In this document: piece after piece, positions 23,329 to 32,248 of the stretch
Position numbering within the stretch: position 1 is the first letter of the stretch
How the letters are laid out: each line of letters starts with the position of its first letter
NCBI GenBank assembly: GCA_016932855.1
Contig: JAFGCB010000054.1
Location: 1-56,306 of the forward strand
Reading direction: 5' to 3'
Source of the DNA: Candidatus Omnitrophota bacterium
Lineage (GTDB): Bacteria > Omnitrophota > Gorgyraeia > Duberdicusellales > Duberdicusellaceae
Length of the DNA: 56,306 nucleotides
Position numbers and translations under genes: made by a program
Notes under the pieces: model-generated
The model's input: only the letters and a program-made list of their open reading frames with translations
Told to the model about the DNA's origin: nothing
The model's database searches: none

Positions 23329-24417
23329 TTAGCGGACATATTTTTGTATATTAAGGAAAATTCCGATAAGAATAAAATTTATAAGCGTATAAGAGCCTCC
23401 GTAGCTTAAGAATAACAGGGGCAGGCCTACAACCGGAAGCAGGCCTAAAATCATAGATATGTTTATGAAGATATGGATAAAAAACAGGGAAAATATACCG
23501 ATGCATAATACGTAGGAGTACTTATCTTTTACGAGCTTAGCGGTATCTAAAATAATTTTTAAGAGGAGGTAGTAGACAGCCAGCAAGATCAAGCAGCCCG
23601 CAAATCCCCACTCTTCGGCAAATACGGTAAATATGAAGTCGGTGTGCCGGGCCGGGATGAAATTAAGCTGGTTTTGCGTGCCGCTTAAGAACCCTTTGCC
23701 GAATATCCTCCCGGAACCTATGGCAATCTTTGATTGTATTATGGTATAGCCGGCGCCCAAAGGATCGGAGTTGGGATTTATGAACACAAGGAGCCTGTCT
23801 TTTTGGTAGTCTTTTAAGAGAATCCAGCCCAAAGGTATTGCCAGTAGAATAATAAGAAAGAATATTATGATATTTCTTTTTTTCGCACCGCAGGCCAAGA
23901 GCATCATCATGAATAAAAATATAAGAATAAGCGATGTTCCCAGGTCAGGCTGAATGAATATAGCCAAGAAAAGAAAGAAAACAGGCGTAAAAGGAAGGAT
24001 TACTTCATTGAAGAAGTCTTTTGCTAGAGATGCCGAGGGGGGTCTATCTTTTGTAAAATTTCTGCAGATTATTAAGATAGCGGCTAATTTCGCCAGTTCC
24101 GAGGGTTGAAAAGTAATTCCGAATATTTGTATCCAGCGCTGGGCGCCCATTTGGATTTTTCCTAGAATCGCCACCATCATCAGCAGGATCAGGCATATAA
24201 AGTATAACCAAATCGATAAATCGTAGAAAATGCGGTAGTTTACAAAGTAAATAATTAAAACCAGGCTCCAGCCCAGGATTATCCAGATTATTTGTTTTGT
24301 GAATATATCTTTATCCGTCAGTTCTCCGCCTTTGTGTAGAGCGCTGTATAAGGATAGAAGGCTGAAGGCGTTAAGCAGTAAGATTAGCATAATAGTAAAA
24401 ATTTTATTTTTTTTCAT
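23329..24417 (-). CDS. rodA: Rod-shape SEDS glycan polymerase RodA
   Basis: 362 residues with about ten TM segments. SEDS motifs are present: FQPSELAKLA, the polymerase-loop region with QPDLGTSL, and the C-terminal GLLPVVGLPLLFLSYGGS. It polymerises glycan strands for side-wall growth together with PBP2. Its start overlaps the PBP2 stop (TAATG). Confidence 0.96.
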   Translation of the reverse strand: MKKNKIFTIMLILLLNAFSLLSLYSALHKGGELTDKDIFTKQIIWIILGWSLVLIIYFVNYRIFYDLSIWLYFICLILLMMVAILGKIQMGAQRWIQIFGITFQPSELAKLAAILIICRNFTKDRPPSASLAKDFFNEVILPFTPVFFLFLAIFIQPDLGTSLILIFLFMMMLLACGAKKRNIIIFFLIILLAIPLGWILLKDYQKDRLLVFINPNSDPLGAGYTIIQSKIAIGSGRIFGKGFLSGTQNQLNFIPARHTDFIFTVFAEEWGFAGCLILLAVYYLLLKIILDTAKLVKDKYSYVLCIGIFSLFFIHIFINISMILGLLPVVGLPLLFLSYGGSYTLINFILIGIFLNIQKYVR

Positions 24418-26105
24418 TAGAGCTCCAAAAGGTTTTCCTCTTTTACCAAGTGCAGGAATTTGTGGGTTATCTGGCAGGCTCGGTAGCTTGAAGAGGCGCT
24501 TTCCAGCATCACCACAATTATGTATTTAGGTTTTTTGTAGGGGAAAAACCCGGCAAACCAACCATGAGCTTTTTTCCCGGTAACTTGAGCGGTCCCGGTC
24601 TTACCGGCGATATCCAGTTTTAAATCTTCGAGAATGTGGGCTGTCCCTTCTTGCGTAGCTACTGCCTGCCGCAGGCCTTCATTGATCAGTTCGATATTTG
24701 CGGTATTGATGTTAATCAATTCTTTTTTTCTTAAAGGAATTTCAAGTTCGGATATTCGTTCCACAAGATAAGGCTGGACCAGATATCCTTTTGTCGCGAA
24801 GAATGACGTTAGTTTCGCCACTTGTACGGGGGTAACCGTTAGATACCCTTGCCCTATGGAAAAGTTCAAGTTGTCTCCCGGGTACCATTTGTCGTTTAGG
24901 GTTTTTTCCTTCCAGGATGAGGTGGGCACAAAGCCCTTTTTTTCAAACGGAAGGTCGATTTCAGTAAGTTTGCCCAGCCCCAGAAGAACCGCATAATTGT
25001 GCATATTTTTTGGCCCCAGCCTCAGACCCAGATTATAAAAAAAGACATTGCAGGAATGAGCCAAGGCGTCAATGATGTTTTGTAGGCCGTGAACACTCCA
25101 GCATTTAAATCGAGTAAGTTTCAGCTGGAACCCTCCGTTACAGGAAAATTGAGAATTTTTTTCGATTTTCTTTTCGTTAAGACCGGCAAGGCCCACCACT
25201 ATTTTAAATACCGAGCCTAAGGGGTATTCGGCTTGCAGAGGTCTGTTGAGCAGGGGCTTTAACCGGTTATTCATTGTTTCTTTGAAATATTCTTTATTTT
25301 CAGTGAAAGAATTAACATCAAACGTCGGGTTGCTTGCTATGCTTAAAATCTTTCCCGATTCCGATTCCATGAGAATTAAACTTCCTTTATAGTTTCCAAG
25401 AGCCTCAAGGGCTTTTCCTTGGATTTCGATATCTAAGGTTGTGTAGATATCTTTGCCGGCTTGAGGTATTTTTTCGCCTAAGAGATTTACAAGCCTGCCC
25501 TTAGAGTCGATCTCGAATTGTGTTCCTCCGGGCTTTCCGCGCAGATAGTTATCATATGTCAGTTCGATTCCCGAGTAGCCGATGTCTTCCTGGAAGCTGT
25601 AGCCGAATTTGGTCAAAAAGAGGTTTTCTTTGGAGAGCTTCCGGGTAAATCCCGCAACATGGCAAAGTCGATAAGGAAAAACCGTATATCTTCTCGGTCT
25701 TACTACGACCGTCACTTGAGGGATATTTTTTTCATCAAGCTTTAAGATTTCATCTTTCTGAGTAGTGGAATACACTACCGCCGGTATAAAAGGAGCGATG
25801 AAGTTACGCCTGAAATTATTCTCAAGTTTAGCCGGATCTACCTTCAATATTTGGGCAATCGATTTAAAGGTTTCCTCTTTTTCCTTATGGCTGAAAACGC
25901 AGACCTGAAATTCAAGATTGTTTTTGACCAGCAGGCGTTCTTTTCGATCGAAAATAAGGCCCCGGGGAGCTTCTTTCGGAATAAGGCGTATGTAGTTGGT
26001 AGAGGCCTTATTGGAAAAATAATCGCCCTGCAGTATTTGATAGTAGAAAAGACCGCAAAGTATAATTGAAAAACCGATTATTTTTATCTGCTTGATGAGG
26101 GTCAT
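24417..26105 (-). CDS. mrdA: Penicillin-binding protein 2 (transpeptidase)
   Basis: 562 residues. One TM anchor (about 9-25), the pedestal domain with PRGLIFDR, and the transpeptidase domain with SxxK (Ser298-Lys301), SCN (351-353) and KTG (502-504). It crosslinks side-wall peptidoglycan and works with RodA. It is joined to mreD and rodA by TAATG overlaps. Confidence 0.96.
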   Translation of the reverse strand: MTLIKQIKIIGFSIILCGLFYYQILQGDYFSNKASTNYIRLIPKEAPRGLIFDRKERLLVKNNLEFQVCVFSHKEKEETFKSIAQILKVDPAKLENNFRRNFIAPFIPAVVYSTTQKDEILKLDEKNIPQVTVVVRPRRYTVFPYRLCHVAGFTRKLSKENLFLTKFGYSFQEDIGYSGIELTYDNYLRGKPGGTQFEIDSKGRLVNLLGEKIPQAGKDIYTTLDIEIQGKALEALGNYKGSLILMESESGKILSIASNPTFDVNSFTENKEYFKETMNNRLKPLLNRPLQAEYPLGSVFKIVVGLAGLNEKKIEKNSQFSCNGGFQLKLTRFKCWSVHGLQNIIDALAHSCNVFFYNLGLRLGPKNMHNYAVLLGLGKLTEIDLPFEKKGFVPTSSWKEKTLNDKWYPGDNLNFSIGQGYLTVTPVQVAKLTSFFATKGYLVQPYLVERISELEIPLRKKELININTANIELINEGLRQAVATQEGTAHILEDLKLDIAGKTGTAQVTGKKAHGWFAGFFPYKKPKYIIVVMLESASSSYRACQITHKFLHLVKEENLLEL

Positions 26106-26581
26106 TATTTTTCTTTTAAGCTAAAGGCATAGCCGAAAGCAATATAGATTATCCAGCCCGCTGCGATATTTTGAAGCACTGCATAGAAGATATTTTTCAA
26201 GCTAAGAACATTAAGTTTGATTAACATCGCTAGGATGTATAACGAAACAAGAGATGCGCAAAGGTAGAAAAATTTCGGAAAATTCAGGTTAAGGATCGAA
26301 GATATTTTCTTGGCGGAAATGGGTATGATAAAGTAGGTCAGTGCCATAAAGGGATGAAACTGGCCGCTGGTGAACAGGTATATTAGAAGTATGATTGTGG
26401 TGGTTGTGGCCAGCCAGAAAGTATTTATAAAATAGGCGTAGAAGATAAGTCCTAGAAGAAGAAAGTCTATGTTTGTAAGGAAAGTGATATGGAGATATTG
26501 AAAAAGGCTTAAAGCAAATAATAGCGACAGAATATATGCTTTTTCTTTAGGGAGGGTGGATATTTTCGATAAAAAGCTCAT
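26105..26581 (-). CDS. mreD: Rod-shape protein MreD
   Basis: 158 residues, five or six TM helices, weak sequence conservation but the expected size and position between mreC and PBP2. It is an inner-membrane member of the elongasome. Confidence 0.88.
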   Translation of the reverse strand: MSFLSKISTLPKEKAYILSLLFALSLFQYLHITFLTNIDFLLLGLIFYAYFINTFWLATTTTIILLIYLFTSGQFHPFMALTYFIIPISAKKISSILNLNFPKFFYLCASLVSLYILAMLIKLNVLSLKNIFYAVLQNIAAGWIIYIAFGYAFSLKEK

Positions 26582-26618
26582 GGATACTCTGTTGTTATGT
26601 CGGCCAAAAGGCCGTAGT

Positions 26619-27359
26619 TTAGTGGCTTTTAAGCACGAAGACCTGGCGTAGATTATTTAAGTCAGCGTAAGGTTTTACAAAGACGCTTTGCGTAAGCTGA
26701 GAGCGGCTCTTTTTTGCAAAAGAAACTTTTCCGATTTTAATTTTAAGGCCGCTTTTCCAGGGGTCAGGGATAATAACTTCATCTCCGGTTTCTATTTCAA
26801 GATCGTAAGGAACGTAGAGAAGCTTTGCCCCTTCGAAAAGGGCTCCTACCAGGATTGTATTTAAGCTCCGGCAGCGGCAGATTACTTTGAAATTAGGATC
26901 GGACAGCAAGCGGATCCAGGCCTGATGTTCGGTCGTTCTTTCCACGCGTCCTACCAGGCAGGCATCAAAATCGATGATCAGATCATTTTGGCCGATTCCC
27001 TGTAGCGTTCCTTTATCGATAAGAATCTCTTTGTTCCAGTTCCAGGGATTTTTGCTGATAATCGTGGCCGGGATGAGCGTGGTCGTGTATTCTTCTTTCA
27101 AAGAAAGCATTTTTTTTAGGTGTTTATTCTCTTCGACCAAGTCTTCCTGGTTTGATATTATATTTTTAAGCTTTAAGATCTGATTTTTCAGCTCTAAGTT
27201 TTGTTCTTCGAGTAGGCTCAGATTGCTTCGGTTTTTAAAATAAGCCATTTCCCGGGTTATTTTTTTGACTAAAAAGGATAGGGGGATGCTTAAGAGTAAA
27301 GCGAGCACCAAAGAAGTCGTAAGGATGTATATTTTTGGAGATTTAAGATGATGAGGCAA
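26619..27359 (-). CDS. mreC: Rod-shape protein MreC
   Basis: 246 residues. One TM segment (about 10-30) is followed by a coiled coil (about 40-80, [16 protein letters not shown]) and the beta-rich periplasmic domain ([28 protein letters not shown]-type strands). It scaffolds PBP2 to MreB. The only start before the TM is TTG at 27359, inside the 3' end of mreB (17-base overlap), which suggests translational coupling. Confidence 0.93.
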   Translation of the reverse strand: MPHHLKSPKIYILTTSLVLALLLSIPLSFLVKKITREMAYFKNRSNLSLLEEQNLELKNQILKLKNIISNQEDLVEENKHLKKMLSLKEEYTTTLIPATIISKNPWNWNKEILIDKGTLQGIGQNDLIIDFDACLVGRVERTTEHQAWIRLLSDPNFKVICRCRSLNTILVGALFEGAKLLYVPYDLEIETGDEVIIPDPWKSGLKIKIGKVSFAKKSRSQLTQSVFVKPYADLNNLRQVFVLKSH

Positions 27360-28401
27360 GTGAAATCTTCTTTAGGTATTTTATTTCTTCCAGAACTTTT
27401 CCTGTTCCTAGGGCTACCGCTGTTAGAGGGTCGTCGGCCACGATTACCGGAAGGCCTGTTTCGTCACCGATAAGTTTATCAAGGCCTTTAAGGAGTGATC
27501 CTCCTCCGCACATTACTATTCCTCGTTCAATAAGGTCGGCAGAGAGTTCCGGAGGCGTTCGTTCCAAGGTAACTTTTGTAGCTTCGATTATTTCTCGTAC
27601 CGGCGGATCGAGAGCTTGACGTATCTCTTCGGAGTTTACTTTAACTAATTTAGGAAGGCCGGTGATTAAGTCCCGTCCTTTTACTTCGATATCTGTCTCT
27701 TCTTCCAGGGGGTAGGCTGAGCCGACCTTCATTTTTATTTCTTCGGCGGTTCTTTCTCCGATCATAAGGTTATAATTTTTTTTCATGTATTCGATAACAG
27801 CGTCATCCATTTCGTCGCCGCCGATTCTTATACATCGGGAGAAGACTATTCCGGCCAAAGATATAACCGCAATTTCGGTCGTTCCTCCTCCTATGTCGAT
27901 AACCATGTTACCCTGGGGTTCCTCGATAGGAAGCCCTACGCCGATTGCCGCGGCGATCGGTTCTTCGACCAGGAATACTTCCCGGGCCCCGGCTCGGTAG
28001 GCCGAGTCTTTTACGGCCCGGCGTTCAACTTCAGTGATCCCCGAAGGCACGGAGATAATCATCCGGGGTCTTACCAGAACTCTTTTTGCTTGGACTTTCT
28101 TTATAAAATAGCGCAGCATGCTTTCGGTTATTTCGAAATCAGCAATGACTCCGTCTTTCATCGGGCGGATTGCCACGATGCTTCCGGGAGTTTTCCCCAG
28201 CATTCGTTTTGCTTCTTGTCCGACTGCCAAGACATTGTTGGTGCCTTTTTGAATAGCCACTACCGAGGGTTCGCAAAGGACTATGCCTTCTCCGCGAGCG
28301 TAAACTAAAGTAGTCGCGGTACCTAAGTCTATACCTATATCATTAGAAAAGAGGCTGATAAAATTAAAGGCAGCCTCTTGCATAGTTTTTAAACGTCCCA
28401 T
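27343..28401 (-). CDS. mreB: Actin-like cell-shape protein MreB
   Basis: 352 residues with actin-fold ATP motifs: [28 protein letters not shown] and [12 protein letters not shown]. It polymerises on the inner face of the membrane to guide side-wall synthesis. ATG at 28401 is used; a second ATG at 28383 is possible. It is the first gene of the cell-shape run and has its own strong promoter. Confidence 0.97.
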   Translation of the reverse strand: MGRLKTMQEAAFNFISLFSNDIGIDLGTATTLVYARGEGIVLCEPSVVAIQKGTNNVLAVGQEAKRMLGKTPGSIVAIRPMKDGVIADFEITESMLRYFIKKVQAKRVLVRPRMIISVPSGITEVERRAVKDSAYRAGAREVFLVEEPIAAAIGVGLPIEEPQGNMVIDIGGGTTEIAVISLAGIVFSRCIRIGGDEMDDAVIEYMKKNYNLMIGERTAEEIKMKVGSAYPLEEETDIEVKGRDLITGLPKLVKVNSEEIRQALDPPVREIIEATKVTLERTPPELSADLIERGIVMCGGGSLLKGLDKLIGDETGLPVIVADDPLTAVALGTGKVLEEIKYLKKISLASSS

Positions 28402-28487
28402 CGTTTTATGTCTTTACTTTAAGTTAGTGAGCAGAACGCTCTTTTTTGTGATGTACTGACTTACACTCCCCTGGGAATAGCTATAAG

Positions 28488-28516
28488 ATAATAGCAAACA
28501 ACTTTAGACTTGTCAA
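28488..28516 (-). promoter_or_regulatory. Promoter of the mreB operon
   Basis: Perfect TTGACA (28511-28516), a 17-base spacer and TATTAT (28488-28493). The start site near 28481 leaves a leader of about 80 bases. Confidence 0.75.
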
Positions 28517-28598
28517 ATAAAAAGCATTGCCTTTTTGGCTGTAAGGCATTTAAGGAAAGGCCGTTAGAATGCAATGAAAAGACTAGGCGGTTTTATGC

Positions 28599-29192
28599 TT
28601 ATTCAATATTGAGATTTACGTAATTCACCGCCTCCGCATAAGCAATTACGTCTGATTTCTGGCAGTTTTCGCCTTCAGTGCTTACTAGAACCTTATTTTC
28701 GACTACTACCTTAAGGGTACCTTTTTTAGTATCTTCATTCCATTCCAAAATAGCTTTATGGCCCTTAATTTTCATTACTTCAATTTCTCCGGTCTGGTTA
28801 AGAAAGGGATTTGCTATCATTGCGGTTATCATTGATATAAAAGGGCTGTCGCTTACTATTTCAATGCGTATTCTTGCTTCATCTTTTGTGTAATTTCTTG
28901 TTGCAGTTGTAAATCCTCCCATGAAAGCTTCTGAAACAGCAGTGCTTTCTGCTTCCTGGGCTTTCCAGCCAGGTAGCGGTTCAGGCAGAGCTTTCTTAGA
29001 CCCAGCTGCTTTTAGCTGGCGGATTTGCTGGGCAGCAAATTCCAGAGAGCTTATGGCGTCACGATATTCCTTGTTTTCATAAGCTTCAAGACCCTTTTTT
29101 ATTTCATCTGAGACCCCGTCGGCTAAAGAATCAGCCGGTATTAAAAGTAGCCAGATTGCCAAGATGCTTAAAAAGATATTAAGTCTACTCAT
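28599..29192 (-). CDS. Secreted protein with helical N-terminal half, function unknown
   Basis: 197 residues. A signal peptide (1-24, ILAIWLLLIPADSLA) precedes a TPR-like helix pair (ISSLEFAAQQIRQLKAAG) and a beta-rich C-terminal half (IRIEIVSDSPF, GHKAILEWNEDTKKGTLKVVV) ending in a single-Cys segment. The layout suggests a periplasmic or surface protein. GGGGGT precedes the ATG. It diverges from the HU gene and no family name can be given with confidence. Confidence 0.7.
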   Translation of the reverse strand: MSRLNIFLSILAIWLLLIPADSLADGVSDEIKKGLEAYENKEYRDAISSLEFAAQQIRQLKAAGSKKALPEPLPGWKAQEAESTAVSEAFMGGFTTATRNYTKDEARIRIEIVSDSPFISMITAMIANPFLNQTGEIEVMKIKGHKAILEWNEDTKKGTLKVVVENKVLVSTEGENCQKSDVIAYAEAVNYVNLNIE

Positions 29193-29224
29193 TTTACCCC
29201 CTTTAGTTTAATTTAGTTCTTAAG

Positions 29225-29253
29225 ATTATATAAGCAAACAAGTTACAGCGCAA
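29225..29253 (-). promoter_or_regulatory. Promoter of the 28599-29192 secreted protein
   Basis: A perfect TATAAT (29225-29230) lies 17 bases from TTGCGC (29248-29253), a weak -35. Confidence 0.45.
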
Positions 29254-29397
29254 GCAAAATCATTCAAAATATTGAAACCCTAAAGTTTTGTTTTTTCAGG
29301 CAAAGGCGGAATTAAGGCTACGATGATTTAGCGGGTTTACGGCCAGGCCGGCCGGTTGGGTTCTTTTAGGAAAGAGGCCAAAAAGTGTAATAAATAC

Positions 29398-29426
29398 TTG
29401 ACAAAAATAAAGCCATACTATATAAC
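29398..29426 (+). promoter_or_regulatory. Promoter of the HU gene
   Basis: Perfect TTGACA (29398-29403), a 17-base spacer and TATAAC (29421-29426). The start site would be near 29433. AAGGGGG lies before the ATG at 29480. Confidence 0.75.
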
Positions 29427-29479
29427 TATATAACTGGGCGTAACAAAATTAAAGGCTTTTTAAAACGAAAGGGGGCGCA

Positions 29480-29749
29480 ATGAATAAGGCGCAGTTAGTA
29501 TCAACAGTGTCTGAAAAGACAGAGACTAAAAAACAGGCTCAAGATATTGTTGAGCTCATACTTAATACGATTAAAGGTACTCTTAAAAAGAGAGAACCAG
29601 TAGCTATTTCCGGGTTTGGAACATTCAAAGTAAAAGAGACCAAAGCAAGAATGGGAAGAAATCCTAAGACCGGTGAAGCAATTCAGATACCTGCGAAGAA
29701 AAAGATTTCTTTTAGAGTTTCCAAGGAATTAAAGACAGAGATTCTTTAA
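29480..29749 (+). CDS. hup: HU/IHF-family DNA-binding protein
   Basis: 89 residues. The family signature runs from GFGTFKVKETKARMGRNPKT, containing the DNA-intercalating beta arm with its RNPKTGE tip, after a helical dimerisation part. The length is typical. It bends and compacts DNA. It has its own promoter and a perfect hairpin terminator, so it is mostly transcribed alone. Confidence 0.95.
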   Translation: MNKAQLVSTVSEKTETKKQAQDIVELILNTIKGTLKKREPVAISGFGTFKVKETKARMGRNPKTGEAIQIPAKKKISFRVSKELKTEIL

Positions 29750-29771
29750 GAATTTAATCTAAGGAATAATC

Positions 29772-29808
29772 TCCCCTCTTATCTATCGCGATAGATAAGA
29801 GGGGTTTT
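29772..29808 (+). terminator. Rho-independent terminator after HU
   Basis: Perfect 16-bp arms (29772-29787 and 29788-29803, CCCCTCTTATCTATCG and its complement) followed by five T. Because the arms abut, the innermost bases form the turn. It lies only 24 bases before greA. Confidence 0.9.
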
Positions 29809-29831
29809 TATTACGTAGAGGTAAAGAAAAT

Positions 29832-30305
29832 ATGGATGAGATCTACCTTACGCAAGAAGGATATGATAAGCTTTTTCAGGAATTGGAGCATTTAAAGAAA
29901 GTGAAGCGCCGGGAGTTAAGCAAAAGAGTCGCCGAAGCCAGGGCGCAAGGCGATTTATCGGAAAACGCCGAATATGATGCTGCTAAAGAGGCCCAAGCCC
30001 TACTTGAGCGTAAAGTTTCTGAGCTTGAGGAGAAGTTGGCTAAAGCTCAAATAATATCAAAGGACGATATAAGCCTTGACAAGGTTAATATCGGAGTAAA
30101 AGTGCACTTACAAGACCTAGAGACTAAAGAGGAGTTTTATTACACGATATTGAGTGACGAAGAGGCGGATTTTGAGAAAGATCAGATCGGAGTAAATTCC
30201 CCTGTAGCTAAAGGGCTTTTAGGCAAAAAGAAGGGTGAGGAAGCTGAAATTCAGGCCCCTCGCGGCATATTTAGATATAAAGTCCTCGATATTTCCCTAC
30301 CATAA
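29832..30305 (+). CDS. greA: Transcription elongation factor GreA
   Basis: 157 residues. The N-terminal coiled coil bears the acidic tip GDLSENAEYDAAKE that reaches the polymerase active centre and stimulates cleavage of backtracked RNA. The C-terminal FKBP-like domain ends with SPVAKGLLGKKKGEEAEI. It follows the HU terminator, so its transcription must come from read-through or an unseen promoter. Confidence 0.96.
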   Translation: MDEIYLTQEGYDKLFQELEHLKKVKRRELSKRVAEARAQGDLSENAEYDAAKEAQALLERKVSELEEKLAKAQIISKDDISLDKVNIGVKVHLQDLETKEEFYYTILSDEEADFEKDQIGVNSPVAKGLLGKKKGEEAEIQAPRGIFRYKVLDISLP

Positions 30306-30421
30306 TTCTGAGTCTTCGGACAATCTATCATAGGCTTTTCGTGATCCCGTATGCTTGATCCTTGAGGAGTATTAAAAACTAGGATTTGGAATTCACCTTC
30401 TAAGATTTAGCTTTAGTCTGG

Positions 30422-31240
30422 CTAGGTCCCTACCTTAATATTTGAACAGATTTTTTTAAGGAGGGCTTGGGTTGAGGCTATGGCTAGGGTGCTTGTTTTT
30501 GGGTTATTTTTGGAAGGCAGGTTTTCTACCTTTATATTTATCGTGCCTATTTTTGATTTCAGGGCTATTTCATGAATATTTGTTTTTATTTTTGGGTTTA
30601 CTTTTACGCAAACCCGTAAGTTCTTATAGTGTGATGCCAAAAGAAGAGTTGAAGCCACATTGATATTTTGAGGAAAGCGTTTAAAGGCTTCTTTCGCCGA
30701 GCCCTGGAAGAGTATTTTTTCTTTTTTTATTCCATCCAGGTTTATGTTTTTGTCTTTGAGGTATTGAGCATTCTTTAAGCCTCGAGGAGGTTTCGACGTG
30801 GTAAGAAGGCATTCCTTTATTTTTCCCTGAAAAGAAGCAAGGATTCCGTCGATTCCGCATATAGCTCCTGAAGGGATAAAGAGCTTAATCCCCTTTTCTT
30901 GAGCTTTCTTAAGCAGCGATTCAATGCCTATGAGCCCGCCTACGCTTAGGATTATTAAATCTTTTTCAAGTCTTATAGCTTTTTTAATTAAGGGTTTTAC
31001 TATCTTGAAGGAAGCTGTTTCCATTATGAGAGTGGAGTTTTCTATGAGCGTGTCGAGGTGGCTGGTTATTTTCGGCCTTGATTTTTTCAGGCTTAATTTT
31101 AAAAGATTGCTTTTATGGGGGTTTGTATCGTAAAGATAAGCAATCTTTATTTTGCGGGTAAGGTTTTTGTCCACGAACAAGGCCACTTCTTTACCGATAG
31201 CCCCGCAACCGACAATCCCCAGATTTATAGGCTTTTCCAT
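30422..31240 (-). CDS. nadX: L-aspartate dehydrogenase
   Basis: 272 residues. A Rossmann fold starts with LGIVGCGAIGKEV, and the family's SVGGLIGIESLL and IPSGAICGIDGI segments follow. The C-terminus has the conserved NINVASTLLLAS and the NIHEIAL region. The enzyme makes iminoaspartate from aspartate for NAD synthesis in some bacteria. It begins 2 bases after panC, so aspartate use for cofactor synthesis is the likely theme. No nadA or nadC is in the window. Confidence 0.88.
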   Translation of the reverse strand: MEKPINLGIVGCGAIGKEVALFVDKNLTRKIKIAYLYDTNPHKSNLLKLSLKKSRPKITSHLDTLIENSTLIMETASFKIVKPLIKKAIRLEKDLIILSVGGLIGIESLLKKAQEKGIKLFIPSGAICGIDGILASFQGKIKECLLTTSKPPRGLKNAQYLKDKNINLDGIKKEKILFQGSAKEAFKRFPQNINVASTLLLASHYKNLRVCVKVNPKIKTNIHEIALKSKIGTINIKVENLPSKNNPKTSTLAIASTQALLKKICSNIKVGT

Positions 31241-31242
31241 AT

Positions 31243-32097
31243 CTAAATAATTGTATTATCGATCAATCGTATTTTTCCGACAAAAATAGCCAGAGCCAGC
31301 AAGGTTTTTTTATCTATTTTCTTAACCGGCTTTAGAGTTTTTGGATCAACTAATTCGATATAGTCTATTTTTAGGTTTTTTCGGGAATTTATCAGCTTGG
31401 CTATTTTTGTTTTGATAAAATGAGGTTTTCTTTGACCTTGCTTTACCAGGTTTCTGGCCAGCCTTAAGGATTGATAAAGAACCAAAGCTTTTTTTTCTTC
31501 TTTTTGGCTTAAGTAGGCGTTTCGGGAGCTTAAGGCAAGCCCGCTTTTTTGTCTTATTATGGGCAGGATTCTTATTTGTGCCGGTATGTTAAGGTCTTGG
31601 GTTAGTCTTTTGATTACCTGGGCCTGCTGGTAGTCTTTTCGGCCGAAATAGGCTATGTCAGGCTGGACGATGTTGAAAAGTTTGGTTACCACTGTTGCTA
31701 CGCCTCTAAAATGTCCGGGCCGGGATTTTCCGCAAAGCGATTTACTTAAGGAAGTTTCCTCTACATAGGTGGAAAAACCGGCAGTATACATATTTTTTGG
31801 GTACGGGTAAAAAATTAAATCCACCCTTTCTTTTTCAAGAAGAGCCCTGTCTTTCTTAAAATTCCTCGGATAGATGCGGTAATCCTCTTTTGGGCCGAAT
31901 TGAAGAGGGTTGACAAAAATACTTACCACCAAGAAGCCTGCGTCCTTACGGGCTTTTTTTATTAATGAAAGATGGCCCTGGTGTAAGGCGCCCATAGTCG
32001 GAACAAAACCAATTATTTTGTTTTTTAGCTTTTGTTTTTTTATAATTGATCTTACTTTTGCTATCGATTTAGTAATTGTCATATTTAATGAGACCAT
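31243..32097 (-). CDS. panC: Pantothenate synthetase
   Basis: 284 residues. PTMGALHQGHLSLIKKA carries the HxGH nucleotide motif, with FGRKDYQQAQVI and the SSRNAYLS loop further on. It condenses pantoate and beta-alanine with ATP. Two ATG starts are possible, 32097 and 32082; the first lies inside the 3' arm of the hairpin at 32096-32130, which could hide it. It is followed closely by the aspartate dehydrogenase gene. Confidence 0.95.
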   Translation of the reverse strand: MVSLNMTITKSIAKVRSIIKKQKLKNKIIGFVPTMGALHQGHLSLIKKARKDAGFLVVSIFVNPLQFGPKEDYRIYPRNFKKDRALLEKERVDLIFYPYPKNMYTAGFSTYVEETSLSKSLCGKSRPGHFRGVATVVTKLFNIVQPDIAYFGRKDYQQAQVIKRLTQDLNIPAQIRILPIIRQKSGLALSSRNAYLSQKEEKKALVLYQSLRLARNLVKQGQRKPHFIKTKIAKLINSRKNLKIDYIELVDPKTLKPVKKIDKKTLLALAIFVGKIRLIDNTII

Positions 32098-32130
32098 GAT
32101 TTACGGAGTCCAGAGGACGACGTAAATCAT
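32096..32130. repeat. Composite hairpin at the panC start
   Basis: Outer arms ATGATTTACG and CGTAAATCAT (10 bp, perfect), internal loops GA and GA, inner GTCC/GGAC, triloop AGA. In the panC mRNA the 3' arm includes the first ATG, so the stem could hide it. Confidence 0.75.
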
Positions 32131-32143
32131 ATGGGCGAATTAA

Positions 32144-32197
32144 ACCCCGCATCTTTGAACTATTCATCGCGAAGCGAATACTACAAAGGCGTGGGGT
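32144..32197. repeat. Composite hairpin 2 upstream of panC
   Basis: Outer ACCCC/GGGGT and CTTTG/CAAAG separated by a 4-base internal loop, inner CGC/GCG with triloop GAA. Same architecture as its neighbours. Confidence 0.6.
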
Positions 32198-32211
32198 CAA
32201 GTTCAGATATA

Positions 32212-32242
32212 AGCTTACCTCGCACTTCGTGTTCCGTAAGCT
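32212..32242. repeat. Composite hairpin 3 upstream of panC
   Basis: Outer AGCTTAC/GTAAGCT, internal loops of about 4 bases, inner CAC/GTG, triloop TTC. It ends just left of the ROK kinase stop. Confidence 0.65.
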
Positions 32243-32248
32243 CAGTCT

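Noticed and set aside
28517-28556. A terminator after the secreted-protein gene (GCCTT/AAGGC then T-run)
   Set aside because: Only a 6-bp stem; it overlaps the region just upstream of the mreB -35, so it is too weak to list.
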